Assembly (NCBI GenBank): GCA_016178595.1
Contig: JACOSY010000013.1
Span: 159,463-223,462, forward strand
Direction: 5' to 3'
DNA length: 64,000 nucleotides
Source of the DNA: Ignavibacteria bacterium
GTDB lineage: Bacteria > Bacteroidota > Ignavibacteria > UBA10030 > SZUA-254
Numbering within the stretch: position 1 is the first letter of the stretch; every line of letters starts with the position of its first letter. The position numbers and the translations under genes are program-made. Of this stretch, positions 17,652-25,284 are shown piece after piece. The notes beneath the pieces were generated by a model. The model ran no database searches. It was not told the DNA's origin and saw only the letters and a list, made by a program, of their open reading frames with translations.

Positions 17652-17697
17652 ACAGTCTCCTCAATCATTTAGAAATGAAGGCGGCAGTGGCGTATAA

Positions 17698-17769
17698 CTC
17701 CTGGAAGTACGTGTCGTAATAGGTCTTCCATGTTGCTTCCCATAATTCGTCACGCGGATCAAAATCCAA
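17698..17769 (-). pseudogene. 5' part of the split two-TM membrane protein gene
   Basis: TTG start at 17769 after GGAGGACGAGG; 24 codons read MDFDPRDELWEATWKTYY-DTYFQE. They continue in frame into 16995 (LLAERIVLRW...) once the 702-bp cassette is removed. In the present sequence the frame runs on into the cassette for ten more codons (LYATAAFISK) and stops at 17665. Translation could therefore still give a 34-residue peptide. Confidence 0.7.
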
Positions 17770-17890
17770 GGTTCCTCGTCCTCCGGAGTTAAAATCGCTT
17801 TGATTGACTTACCTAAGTAATGTACAACTAGTTTCAATTACAGTCAAGATAAGATCAAAATCTCGACTACCGCGGAATCAATTCTTCTCG

Positions 17891-18049
17891 TCAACATTCA
17901 TTCTTCACCCACACCGTCTTTACATTCACGAACTCACGGATGCCGGCGACGCTCAGCTCGCGCCCGTAATCGGAATTCTTCACGCTGCCGAATGGAAGCC
18001 GTGGATCGGAGGCAACCATTCCGTTGATGAACGCCTGTCCCGCTTCTCA
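17891..18049 (-). pseudogene. C-terminal remnant of an NAD(P)-dependent aldehyde dehydrogenase
   Basis: The reverse strand reads [20 protein letters not shown], then [20 protein letters not shown] and a short NVKTVW tail before a stop: about the last 52 residues of a succinate-semialdehyde-type aldehyde dehydrogenase (families of about 455 residues). The frame is closed by a stop directly upstream and the rest of the gene is missing. The fragment sits right behind the methyltransferase gene and before the split membrane-protein gene, so it marks a deletion or insertion boundary of the accessory block. Confidence 0.8.
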
Positions 18050-18063
18050 CCCTCATCGCTTAT

Positions 18064-18804
18064 TCATTCGTTCCTGCAAATTGCCAGCAGGTCGATTGCG
18101 TCGCGTGCTATATCGGTCGTCATCACGCGAAAGTTAGTCATGTCTAAAGCCGCGCCTGCAATTTTCTTGATGGAGCTTGTTCTCTTGAATAATCTCCCGA
18201 CGTGCCGGTAGAATGGGAGACTCTGCATGACGACGCGCAGTCGATTGGGAGCAGCGTAGCCGACGCCGTGCAAATTGAATGATCGAAACTTCGTTGAGAG
18301 AAGATGTTCGAACTGTTGATAGTTCATCTCACTGTAGTGAAATGGATTCGCGTTGGATGCCTTGGTGGGCGTGCGGACGTTGGGCGTTGAGATGATAATT
18401 GTTCCACCCGGCTCCACGATATTTTTGATTTGATCGATGAATGTGCCCGGAGCGGAGAGATGTTCGATGACCTGAAACGATACTGCAACATCAAACCGAC
18501 GATCGAGTGAAAGGCTCGCCGCATCCATTTGTGCATAGCGGATATTTGACGCGGGGTAATTCTTCCGGCAAAAGTCAATTGCCCGTGCGTCGTGATCGAT
18601 GCCCTGAACGAATGCCGCGCTTTCGGCAAGCATCTTACAGCCGTAGCCGGTACCGCAGCCGAGGTCGATAACGGATTTCCCTTCGACGAATTGCCGGGCA
18701 TACTGGTAGGCAAACCGGTGACGTGCAAAGACAAAGCTGACTTCTCCGTCGCCTGTCGGAATCATCCGCTCGCCGGTATCGTTCAGCAAGTGTTCGTTGT
18801 TCAT
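18064..18804 (-). CDS. Class I SAM-dependent methyltransferase
   Basis: 246 residues. N-terminal NDTGERMIPTGDGEVSFVFARHRFAYQYA, motif I VIDLGCGTGYGCKML, acidic loop VQGIDHDARAIDF, and FDVAVSFQVIEHLSAPGTFI followed by GGTIIISTPN: a glycan- or lipid-modifying-type methyltransferase with the common 'GERM.P' opening. No glycosyltransferase cluster is adjacent; substrate unknown. Divergent from the next gene. Confidence 0.85.
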   Translation of the reverse strand: MNNEHLLNDTGERMIPTGDGEVSFVFARHRFAYQYARQFVEGKSVIDLGCGTGYGCKMLAESAAFVQGIDHDARAIDFCRKNYPASNIRYAQMDAASLSLDRRFDVAVSFQVIEHLSAPGTFIDQIKNIVEPGGTIIISTPNVRTPTKASNANPFHYSEMNYQQFEHLLSTKFRSFNLHGVGYAAPNRLRVVMQSLPFYRHVGRLFKRTSSIKKIAGAALDMTNFRVMTTDIARDAIDLLAICRNE

Positions 18805-18870
18805 ACGAAAGAAATGTAGGAAGATGATAAGTCATTTCCAACGGAGCAATAAATTTCCTATCTTTCTTCC

Positions 18871-19428
18871 ATGCAGACGCTATCCTATCCTCCAGCGATC
18901 GCGAAACTGATCGAGCAACGACCAAGGATGCCGCTTGTCGCCGGTACGCCGGATCCATCGGTCAGCGAACAACTTGATAGCGCAATGATTGAGAGGCTTT
19001 TCGGGAAGGAAGTGATTCACGACCGAACCGCAGCGCGGCTGTGCCTTGCCGGCCTCTGGCTATTGTACGATCATCTCGACGAATGCCATTCGATCGCGCA
19101 ATCCATCGAGACTTCGGATGGAAGCTACTGGCACGCCATCATGCATAGACGGGAGGGAGATTTTTCGAACAGCAAATACTGGTATCACCGTGTGGGCGAT
19201 CACCCTATCTTCCCGGCGCTCCTCGAGGAAACAACAAGGCTTGTGGGAGGAGTTGGTGTCCTACCGTTGTTCCTCGAGACACACTGGGATCCGTTCGCAT
19301 TCGTCGATCTTGTTGGAAGAACCTTTCGGGGACAATCAAACTCTGAGAAGCTCTGCCGGGATATCCAACAAACAGAGTGGCAGTTACTGTTCGATCATTG
19401 TTATCGAAAAGCAATCGAGAGCAGATAG
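18871..19428 (+). CDS. Conserved hypothetical protein with SYWHAIMHRREGDFSN motif
   Basis: 185-residue soluble protein without signal or TM segment. Its most distinctive block is SYWHAIMHRREGDFSNSKYW followed by YHRVGDHP, rich in His, Trp and Arg and resembling a conserved block in uncharacterised proteins of Acidobacteria, Planctomycetes and Bacteroidota (from memory). Another conserved stretch is LCLAGLWLLYDHLDECHSIAQ. Function unknown. It probably stands alone; tag begins 102 bp downstream on the same strand. Confidence 0.7.
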   Translation: MQTLSYPPAIAKLIEQRPRMPLVAGTPDPSVSEQLDSAMIERLFGKEVIHDRTAARLCLAGLWLLYDHLDECHSIAQSIETSDGSYWHAIMHRREGDFSNSKYWYHRVGDHPIFPALLEETTRLVGGVGVLPLFLETHWDPFAFVDLVGRTFRGQSNSEKLCRDIQQTEWQLLFDHCYRKAIESR

Positions 19429-19530
19429 AAAAACTAATCCAAAAGAAGTCATTGCAATTCATTGTTGAAATCGCGACGATCGCGACGATTGCGATTGATA
19501 AAAAATCCATCATGACAAAAGGACGACGAG

Positions 19531-20124
19531 GTGGATAAACCTGCGACCAGGATTCAAGTACAGGGCCGGTGTTCCTGGGGGAACAGCGATCCGCTCTACA
19601 CACTCTATCACGATCGCGAATGGGGCGTGCCCGTACACGATGATCGAAAGTTATTCGAGATGCTCTGTCTCGAAGGAGCGCAGGCAGGCTTGAGCTGGAT
19701 TACCATTCTCCGGAAGCGCGAGAATTACCGGAAAGCGTTCGACAATTTTGATACGAAGAAGATCGTGAAGTACGACCGTAAGAAGATCACTCAACTGTTG
19801 AAGAATGACGGCATCGTGCGAAACAAGTTGAAGATCGAATCGGTCGTGCTCAACGCGAAAGCGTTTCAAGTCGCGCAAAAGGAGTTCGGCAGCTTCGATG
19901 CGTACATCTGGCAGTTTGTGGGAGGAACAACAAAACAGAATTCACGGAAGACAATGAAAGACGTTCTACCGACGACGGACGAATCGGATACGATGAGCAA
20001 GGATTTAAAAAAGCGCGGGTTCAAGTTCGTCGGCTCGACGATCTGTTACGCGTTTATGCAGGCAACTGGGATGGTGAACGATCACGTAACCGACTGCTTT
20101 CGTTATAAGGGATTGAAAAAGTAG
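19531..20124 (+). CDS. tag: DNA-3-methyladenine glycosylase I
   Basis: 197-residue HhH-family glycosylase removing 3-methyladenine. Hallmarks: CSWGNSDPLYTLYHDREWGVP at the N-terminus, FEMLCLEGAQAGLSW, the ILRKRENYR block and the C-terminal GFKFVGSTICYAFMQATGMVNDH with the catalytic Glu in 'LCLEGAQAGLSW'. The GTG start has AAAGGA 8 nt upstream. Together with ada nearby it covers alkylation damage, but the two genes are on opposite strands. Confidence 0.95.
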   Translation: MDKPATRIQVQGRCSWGNSDPLYTLYHDREWGVPVHDDRKLFEMLCLEGAQAGLSWITILRKRENYRKAFDNFDTKKIVKYDRKKITQLLKNDGIVRNKLKIESVVLNAKAFQVAQKEFGSFDAYIWQFVGGTTKQNSRKTMKDVLPTTDESDTMSKDLKKRGFKFVGSTICYAFMQATGMVNDHVTDCFRYKGLKK

Positions 20125-20301
20125 TTGGACGTTTTAAGCATTCTCGCCATCACGAAAGAATTCGAAATCCGAATATCTAAATGCTAAACAATAGCTAAAT
20201 TCAAATTATCAATGTAAAAACAACACAATGCTTTTTTTTGCTTTTAGCATTTAGTGCTTCATTATCTCAACGACAATTTCCAACCCAATTGCATTAAACT
20301 C

Positions 20302-21138
20302 ATGACAGAAAAAATCATCCGCGTCGGCCACAGCCCCGATCCCGACGACGCGTTCATGTTCTACGGACTTGCAAGCGGCAAAGTAAAACTCGATGGCATC
20401 ACGATCGAGCATCGGTTGGAAGATATTCAATCGCTTAACGAGCGCGCGATGAGGACGGAGTTGGAGGTTACTGCAATCTCCGCCCACACATTTCCGTACG
20501 TTGCCGATAACTATTGGATCATGCGGACCGGCGCAAGCATGGGCGAGGGATACGGGCCCGTCATCATCTCACGCAAATACAAATCGCTTGATGAGTTGAA
20601 AGGAAAAGTCGTTGGAACACCGGGACCGCTGACGACGGCGACGCTGCTGTTCAAGATTTTCACTGATGGCATCATGAATGTCGATCTGCCGTTCGACAAA
20701 ATCATGCAGGCCGTCGATGATGGAAAAGTAGATGCCGGATTGCTGATCCACGAAGGGCAGATTACGTATCAATCGCTCGGCTATAATAAGGTTTTGGATT
20801 TCGGAGAATTATGGGAGGAACGAACGAACGGTCTTCCTCTTCCCCTCGGTCTTGACGTTGTGCGGAAAGATTTGGGCGAAGAGCTTGCGCGAAAACTTTC
20901 TCGCGGACTCAAAGAGAGTATCGCCTATGGTTACGCACATCAGGATGAATCCATTCCCTATGCCATGCAGTGGGGACGCGGGATCGATTACACGCTGGGC
21001 GAAAAATTCGTGAAGATGTATGTGACCGAGTTAACGATTGACATGGGGGAGCGAGGAAAGCGGGCACTGGAGTTGTTGTTTAAGACTGGGAGTGACAGAA
21101 AGCTGATTCCTAGGGTTCCAGAGATTCAGTTGTTGTAA
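20302..21138 (+). CDS. mqnD: 1,4-dihydroxy-6-naphthoate synthase (futalosine pathway)
   Basis: 278 residues of the MqnA/MqnD periplasmic-binding-protein fold. The N-terminal VGHSPDPDDAFMFYGLASGKV and later TPGPLTTATLLFKI, DAGLLIHEGQITY and LPLPLGLDVVRKD are diagnostic of MqnD, which converts cyclic de-hypoxanthine futalosine to 1,4-dihydroxy-6-naphthoate. The ATG at 20302 starts directly before the conserved region. It lies 4 kb from the rest of the menaquinone genes (25.2-34.4 kb), separated by the accessory cassette region. Confidence 0.93.
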   Translation: MTEKIIRVGHSPDPDDAFMFYGLASGKVKLDGITIEHRLEDIQSLNERAMRTELEVTAISAHTFPYVADNYWIMRTGASMGEGYGPVIISRKYKSLDELKGKVVGTPGPLTTATLLFKIFTDGIMNVDLPFDKIMQAVDDGKVDAGLLIHEGQITYQSLGYNKVLDFGELWEERTNGLPLPLGLDVVRKDLGEELARKLSRGLKESIAYGYAHQDESIPYAMQWGRGIDYTLGEKFVKMYVTELTIDMGERGKRALELLFKTGSDRKLIPRVPEIQLL

Positions 21139-21367
21139 AGGCACCCTTTTGAAACTCTAAACATCTGGAATCTGCTAAATCTACTTAATCTTAGATATTG
21201 TTACCAGAGAGGATTTGCTTGTGTATTTCACAATGCGTAAGATATAAGAGATCAAACTGTCAGTATCATTGTCACTTGGACGTGAAAGATTACTCTCATC
21301 GATGGTAATACGCTGTTGCCCGTGGTTATCCCAATCTAAAGTAGTGCTATTAGAACGTTGAGTAACA

Positions 21368-22486
21368 ATGGAACAAAAGGAAGATTCTGAAAACCTCAAG
21401 TTTTGGGAGTGGGTTAGAAAACGAGTTTACCCCAGGCCCTTGCTCGCGGGAATTGCGCTGATTCTTTCCCTGCTTTTTGCAGCATGGCAGCTTCGTCCGC
21501 ATGACATATCATTAAATCTTCACCTCATTCACCAGTGGGAACTCCAACTTCAACTCAGCGATACATTGATATACACTAAACACACCGTTCATGCTCAAGA
21601 TACTGTATATACTCCGAAGGACACGATATGCATGATGTGGTGGCAGAAGTACAAAAAGGCGTATAATCAGCAAGAGAGACAAGATATTCAAGACAGCTAT
21701 TACCAGAAGATCGCAGGAGTCCATCTGATCCAAATTGCAGTATGTTTTCTTCTCATTGCACTCACACCTCGGCCAACCGAAAGTAAATCCGCTACATCAT
21801 TCCGGAACAAACCGATCACCCTTAAAGCCTGCCTTCGAGTGCGTTGGAGTGTTCGAGTAGTATTCAGCATCTGGATCTTGTACTACCTTGGTGCGTGTAT
21901 TGCGGACTTACAGTACGAAAGTTCTGACAATCTGCGATACGCGCTTTCAACAATGTTTGATATTTGGTCAGGAACGGCATTAATATGGCTTTACTTAGAG
22001 CTATCGTGCATCACTGTAAATCCTTATACGACATCAATTGAATACCAATCTCACTTTGACGGCGAATGGCATCGCATGTTGTCCATTATTATCGCCATTT
22101 GTGTGACTGCAGCAGCTTGGATTATTGCGTATGCCTCCTCGGATACTCTTCCGCTCTGGAATAACGAATCAGCAAGACAAATCCTTACTTTTCTTACTTC
22201 AAGCCTTGCGGGGATTGCATTCGCCTTGGTTGTGAGTTGCCTAAGTCGCCTGATGCTAGACCCTGGTCCAGCCTTCCTCGGTATCATGTACTTCTACGCG
22301 ATGATTCAACTGACGGCGGTTATGTTTGGCACTCAAAAATGGGTTTACGTAGCTGCCACAACGGTAGCGTTGCCCCTAAAAGTAATATTCTGGCTTATTT
22401 TCGTCTGGCAGTTTGAGACTGGACGAATGTGGAACTACTTGCGTGATTACCGTAGTTTTTTGCTGAAGAATTCGATCACCTCATAG
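21368..22486 (+). CDS. Polytopic membrane protein of unknown function
   Basis: 372 residues with about seven to eight hydrophobic segments (first at residues about 24-42, LLAGIALILSLLFAAW; others near 118, 160, 195, 245, 285 and 320) and one large loop between TM1 and TM2 (residues 43-115). Clearly more AT-rich than flanking core genes. It is followed 14 bp later by an attC-like palindrome, so it may be cassette cargo. No family recognised. Confidence 0.65.
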   Translation: MEQKEDSENLKFWEWVRKRVYPRPLLAGIALILSLLFAAWQLRPHDISLNLHLIHQWELQLQLSDTLIYTKHTVHAQDTVYTPKDTICMMWWQKYKKAYNQQERQDIQDSYYQKIAGVHLIQIAVCFLLIALTPRPTESKSATSFRNKPITLKACLRVRWSVRVVFSIWILYYLGACIADLQYESSDNLRYALSTMFDIWSGTALIWLYLELSCITVNPYTTSIEYQSHFDGEWHRMLSIIIAICVTAAAWIIAYASSDTLPLWNNESARQILTFLTSSLAGIAFALVVSCLSRLMLDPGPAFLGIMYFYAMIQLTAVMFGTQKWVYVAATTVALPLKVIFWLIFVWQFETGRMWNYLRDYRSFLLKNSITS

Positions 22487-22500
22487 ACAGATGGGATTTT

Positions 22501-22613
22501 GCTTAACAACTGCGTGAAGACGCAAAGCACGATGCGCCTTGCGCCGCCTCCACCTACTTGTAACGTTAGGAGTTTCGTTAAGCGCAATCGGCCGCCGCGG
22601 CCCGCAGTTGATG
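22501..22613 (+). repeat. attC-like palindromic site
   Basis: Starts 14 bp after the membrane protein gene with GCTTAAC (fits RYYYAAC) and AACTGCG, which pairs with CGCAGTT at 22603-22609 just before GTTGATG. Inside, TTGCGC pairs with GCGCAA and CTCC with GGAG. A second core candidate GTTAAGC (22577-22583) is the exact complement of the left box. The size (83-113 bp) and its place between two genes fit an attC site; the exact right boundary is unsure. Confidence 0.5.
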
Positions 22614-22641
22614 CGCGGCATTCGCCTTAAAAGGAAAACAG

Positions 22642-23448
22642 ATGAACAACGATAAACCGATTTGCTTCGTCATCCAAGAGTATGACGATGGCGGCACATT
22701 CGACAGGCGCTATCACGAAACTATCGCGCCAGCCCTGTCAAAGGCGGGAGTTGAGCCAAAGCGTGCCGACCAAATTCTCGGGCTCCAACCGGTCGTTGAA
22801 AAAATCGAGGTTGCGATACAATCTGCCGGTATTTGCGTTGCCGAAGTCAGCACAGACAATCCAAATGTATGGCTGGAACTGGGCTACGCACTTGCATTGG
22901 ATAGACCCACTGTCATTCTCTGTGACAAGAGTAAGCGATCTCGACTCCCGTTTGATATCCAGCATCGTCCCGTCATTTTCTATCGTACTGATTCGCGAAG
23001 CGGATTTGACGAGCTGGAATCCAAACTGATTGTCAATGTTCAGTCTGAGATAGATCGAGCGAATCGAATCACTCGCGCGCCGGTGCTTAAAGGCGGCGCT
23101 ACTCAGTTGGAAGATCTGAAGGATTTTGAAGTCGCGCTCTTGAGCACGCTGTTGGCTCTCTGGCCCACGCCGCGTAGTGGTGCATCGCATGACGAGCTTC
23201 GGCAAAAACTGTCTTCGCTAGAGTACAATGATGTGGCGCTAGGCCTCGGAATTTCGCGACTTCTCGAAAAGGGATATGTCACACAAAAAATACTACACGA
23301 GACAGACAGCTGGAATAATGATTATTCAATTCATGTATACCAAATTACCCTTGATGGCATCTCGTGGATTCAGGCACATGAAGACAAGATTCAAATTCGA
23401 GAAGTAGTAAAGGATTCGGCGACAACAAAGGATGATTTACCATTCTAG
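22642..23448 (+). CDS. TIR/nucleoside deoxyribosyltransferase-like protein with winged-helix C-terminus
   Basis: 268 residues. Residues about 5-135 form a Rossmann-like domain (ICFVIQEYDDGGTFDRRYHE, AGICVAEVSTDNPNVWLELG, YALALDRPTVILC, PFDIQHRPVIFYRT) with the DNPNVWLELGYA motif and a probable catalytic Glu79, as in the TIR-like/nucleoside 2-deoxyribosyltransferase superfamily. Residues about 160-255 read as a winged helix (ISRLLEKGYVTQK...YQITLDGISWI). Such NAD- or nucleotide-cleaving domains often serve in phage defence. AAAGGA precedes the ATG. Its stop codon overlaps an attC-like box, so the gene is probably an integron cassette. Confidence 0.7.
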   Translation: MNNDKPICFVIQEYDDGGTFDRRYHETIAPALSKAGVEPKRADQILGLQPVVEKIEVAIQSAGICVAEVSTDNPNVWLELGYALALDRPTVILCDKSKRSRLPFDIQHRPVIFYRTDSRSGFDELESKLIVNVQSEIDRANRITRAPVLKGGATQLEDLKDFEVALLSTLLALWPTPRSGASHDELRQKLSSLEYNDVALGLGISRLLEKGYVTQKILHETDSWNNDYSIHVYQITLDGISWIQAHEDKIQIREVVKDSATTKDDLPF

Positions 23449-23548
23449 GCCAACAATTGTATCCAGTTTACGACAAGAATATGTCACGCTTCTTGCTGGT
23501 GCAAGAAGGCGCGCCACGTTGTGCCGAAGCTGACGCTGGCCGTTACGC
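23448..23548 (+). repeat. Second attC-like palindromic site
   Basis: Begins GGCCAAC over the stop codon of the preceding gene and ends GTTACGC. The centre is a strong hairpin CTTCTTGC-TGGT-GCAAGAAG with an imperfect outer stem (CAGTTTACG-ACAA against TTGTGCCGAAGCTG). The R boxes match the attC consensus only partly (AAC/GTT plus some positions), so this is weaker than the HNH cassette site. Confidence 0.4.
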
Positions 23549-23622
23549 AGCTTCCGCTGTCTCGTACACTCGGGGCTTTGGTTCCAGCAATTCCATCCAT
23601 CGAACTATACTGATGAAGAGTT

Positions 23623-24486
23623 ATGAAGCAAATCGTTTGCAGGTTGAAGCTCGTCCGGCATTGTTTTCTTGAAGTGTTGGGCGGTCTCGCGCTAGCCACA
23701 ATTTCTCAGTTCGCGTTTGGGCAAAGCGCAAACTCAGCAGCGCTTATCCCGCTCTTCCACGATCGTGTCCACCAACATATAGGCGATGAAAGGCTGCAGT
23801 TGATGTCGCAGAGAGTCGTTGTGTTCGTGTACCACAACGCGGCTGCAGTCTATCTGGATGCACACTTTGTCAACACCGAGTCCGACTCGCTCACGCACGA
23901 GCTTGCACTTCCGTCGAAGGGACATACCAGCGCCCAGTCGGGCACGATCTCCAATGGCATACTCGGCGTCAAGTTGTGGATCGCGGGCGAAAGGGTGGAA
24001 CCGTCGGTCGATGAAGGAAAGGAGACGTGGTATACGATTGCTCCGGCATTCGGCTCACACGAGGAGAAACATATCCGCGCGCTCTTCTGGGTGCAGACGT
24101 CTTTGGCAGATGTCGATTCGGTTCCCAGCGTGGATTCGGCGACGATCCATGCGGGAAAGCGGGTGCTTGTCGTCGATCTGCAGCATGCCGCAGCGTGGAA
24201 GGATGTCGTCCAATCACTGGATGTCTCGATGGTGTTGAGGGAGGGCCTGACGAAAAGAAACTCCCGGATGGATCTTGAACCGAAAAACTATCTTGATGAT
24301 CACTCCACGTTCTTCTGGTCGTTGCAGAACGTGGAGCCATCGTTCAGTGACGACATTTCTATTGTCTATACGCCGCCTACCGCGATGGCATCGCACTGGA
24401 ATACGATGGCAAAACTCTCCGACTACATTACCGGCACAGTGTATGATGAACTGCTGGGGTACGTTCAGCAGTTGGATGAGGAATGA
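23623..24486 (+). CDS. Secreted protein of unknown function
   Basis: 287 residues with a signal sequence (hydrophobic LEVLGGLALATISQFAFGQ, cleavage after FGQ). The mature part has alternating beta-type sequence (RVVVFVYHNAAAVYLDAHFVN, TWYTIAPAFGSHEEKHIRALFWVQ) and no known catalytic motif. The regular spacing suggests Ig-like beta domains as in DUF4424-type secreted proteins, but the match is only a resemblance. Codon use is like the core genome, unlike the AT-rich genes upstream. Confidence 0.6.
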   Translation: MKQIVCRLKLVRHCFLEVLGGLALATISQFAFGQSANSAALIPLFHDRVHQHIGDERLQLMSQRVVVFVYHNAAAVYLDAHFVNTESDSLTHELALPSKGHTSAQSGTISNGILGVKLWIAGERVEPSVDEGKETWYTIAPAFGSHEEKHIRALFWVQTSLADVDSVPSVDSATIHAGKRVLVVDLQHAAAWKDVVQSLDVSMVLREGLTKRNSRMDLEPKNYLDDHSTFFWSLQNVEPSFSDDISIVYTPPTAMASHWNTMAKLSDYITGTVYDELLGYVQQLDEE

Positions 24487-24494
24487 GTCTGGAC

Positions 24495-24523
24495 CCTTGC
24501 GAAGGTTATGAACCTTCGCAAGG
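24495..24523. repeat. Palindromic repeat with CCTTGCGAAGGTT arms
   Basis: A perfect 13-bp inverted repeat around ATG, between the secreted-protein gene and the convergent XRE gene. No T-run follows on either strand, so an interspersed palindrome is more likely than an intrinsic terminator, though it could stall transcription from both sides. Confidence 0.6.
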
Positions 24524-24527
24524 ATTA

Positions 24528-24779
24528 TTATGTATTCTTCGTTTTCAGCCCGATCAAGTATTTCGTTGTCGCCTCTGAGACACGGTTCCTGCCGACAGTG
24601 AACTCAACGGCAATCGTTGTCACTTCGCAGATCCTTTGAAGGACGATTTGCGAAGGATACGCTTTGCCTCGTTCGATCTGCGCGTAGTGCTTCAAGGATA
24701 TTCCGATCTTTGCGGCAAGTTCTTTCTGGACGAGTTTGTGTTTCTTCCGATACTTTTTGAGCGCCTGCCCCAGCGTCAT
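24528..24779 (-). CDS. XRE-family helix-turn-helix regulator
   Basis: 83-residue Cro/C1-type DNA-binding protein. The HTH covers residues about 6-60: LGQALKKYRKKHKLVQKELA, then AKIGISLKHYAQIERGKAYP and LQRICEVT. GGGAGGTGCACA precedes the ATG. It has no partner toxin or phage gene next to it. A short palindrome upstream may be its own operator. The target is unknown. Confidence 0.85.
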   Translation of the reverse strand: MTLGQALKKYRKKHKLVQKELAAKIGISLKHYAQIERGKAYPSQIVLQRICEVTTIAVEFTVGRNRVSEATTKYLIGLKTKNT

Positions 24780-25264
24780 TGTGCACCTCCCTTTCTGTGA
24801 TAGTACCTATAAGGTAATAATATTTCTCTTGCTTTTGCAAGCCGAGGTATCTATATTTGCTCCACCTCCCGGTCGGCAGATTTCATTGTACTATTTCTTG
24901 TCAGCAATCCTTGTACAATATACGACGAAAGAAGTCTGATGTCAACAAGTTTTTCTGTTCGAAACCTCAACAACATTTGGCAGCCGAGATCTCTTGAGAA
25001 CAAACTCTTGCAGTTACTGCACAGTGCGTCACTCAAGATCAGAGATCGAGTCCCGCGGCATAAGGAATCTTATATGTTCAATAATCCAGGCGTTGGGATT
25101 TGTGGTTTAGTTCTTCCGACGGAGAGATTTCTATAGGACGAAAGAATCGTGATGAAATAATCGGATCAAAAAAATATGTATTTCGCCTGTGGAGAATAAT
25201 ATTGGGAGGATATGATTATGATCCGCAGGTGGATGGGGGGCACAAGGGAGGCTGCAGATGAGGT
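24780..25264. other. Intergenic region between XRE gene and mqnC
   Basis: A 485-bp gap. It holds the XRE upstream palindrome at its left end and a strong plus-strand terminator at its right end. A 65-residue plus-strand frame at 24939-25136 and a 25-residue frame near 25214 do not resemble known proteins. A transcript ending at the terminator would be non-coding or encode a very short peptide. Confidence 0.4.
24804..24816. promoter_or_regulatory. Possible operator upstream of the XRE gene
   Basis: TACCT-ATA-AGGTA, a perfect 5-bp inverted repeat 25 bp upstream of the XRE start codon, in the position expected for autoregulation by a dimeric HTH protein. Confidence 0.35.
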
Positions 25265-25284
25265 TTATGCAGCCTCTTTTTTTT
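25248..25284 (+). terminator. Rho-independent terminator on the plus strand
   Basis: GAGGCTGCA (25248-25256) pairs with TGCAGCCTC (25268-25276), followed by eight T residues. The right arm is also the last codons of mqnC read on the other strand. No recognised plus-strand gene ends here; the nearest plus-strand CDS ends 760 bp upstream. Confidence 0.65.

Larger units (their letters stand above)
16996..17697 (-). mobile_element. Integron-type gene cassette (HNH gene + attC) inserted in a chromosomal gene
   Basis: Both ends fit integron recombination between G and TT: on the minus strand the upstream gene part ends CAGGAG and the cassette begins TTATACGCC, while the cassette ends CTAAACG before TTACTGG of the interrupted gene. 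Removal restores an uninterrupted in-frame gene. Inside are a ribosome-binding site and one HNH gene in the same orientation, then a large palindrome (see attC). No integrase gene is in the window. Confidence 0.72.

Noticed and set aside
17112..17699. Inverted 19-bp similarity (GTTATGCGCCGCTGCCGCC / GTTATACGCCACTGCCGCC) as insertion-sequence terminal repeats
   Set aside because: The fit to integron R boxes, the G^TT junctions and restoration of the gene explain it better; there is no transposase in between.
21181..21399. 72-codon minus-strand frame upstream of the orphan membrane protein
   Set aside because: It overlaps the start of the membrane protein gene and has no ribosome-binding site or known motif. 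It could be a fragment of a lost gene, but joining it across the suspected cassette boundaries gave a stop, not a continuous frame.
24939..25136. 65-codon plus-strand frame between the XRE gene and mqnC
   Set aside because: Only a weak ribosome-binding site and no resemblance to a known protein; composition is not typical of the window's genes. Kept only as part of the unexplained gap.
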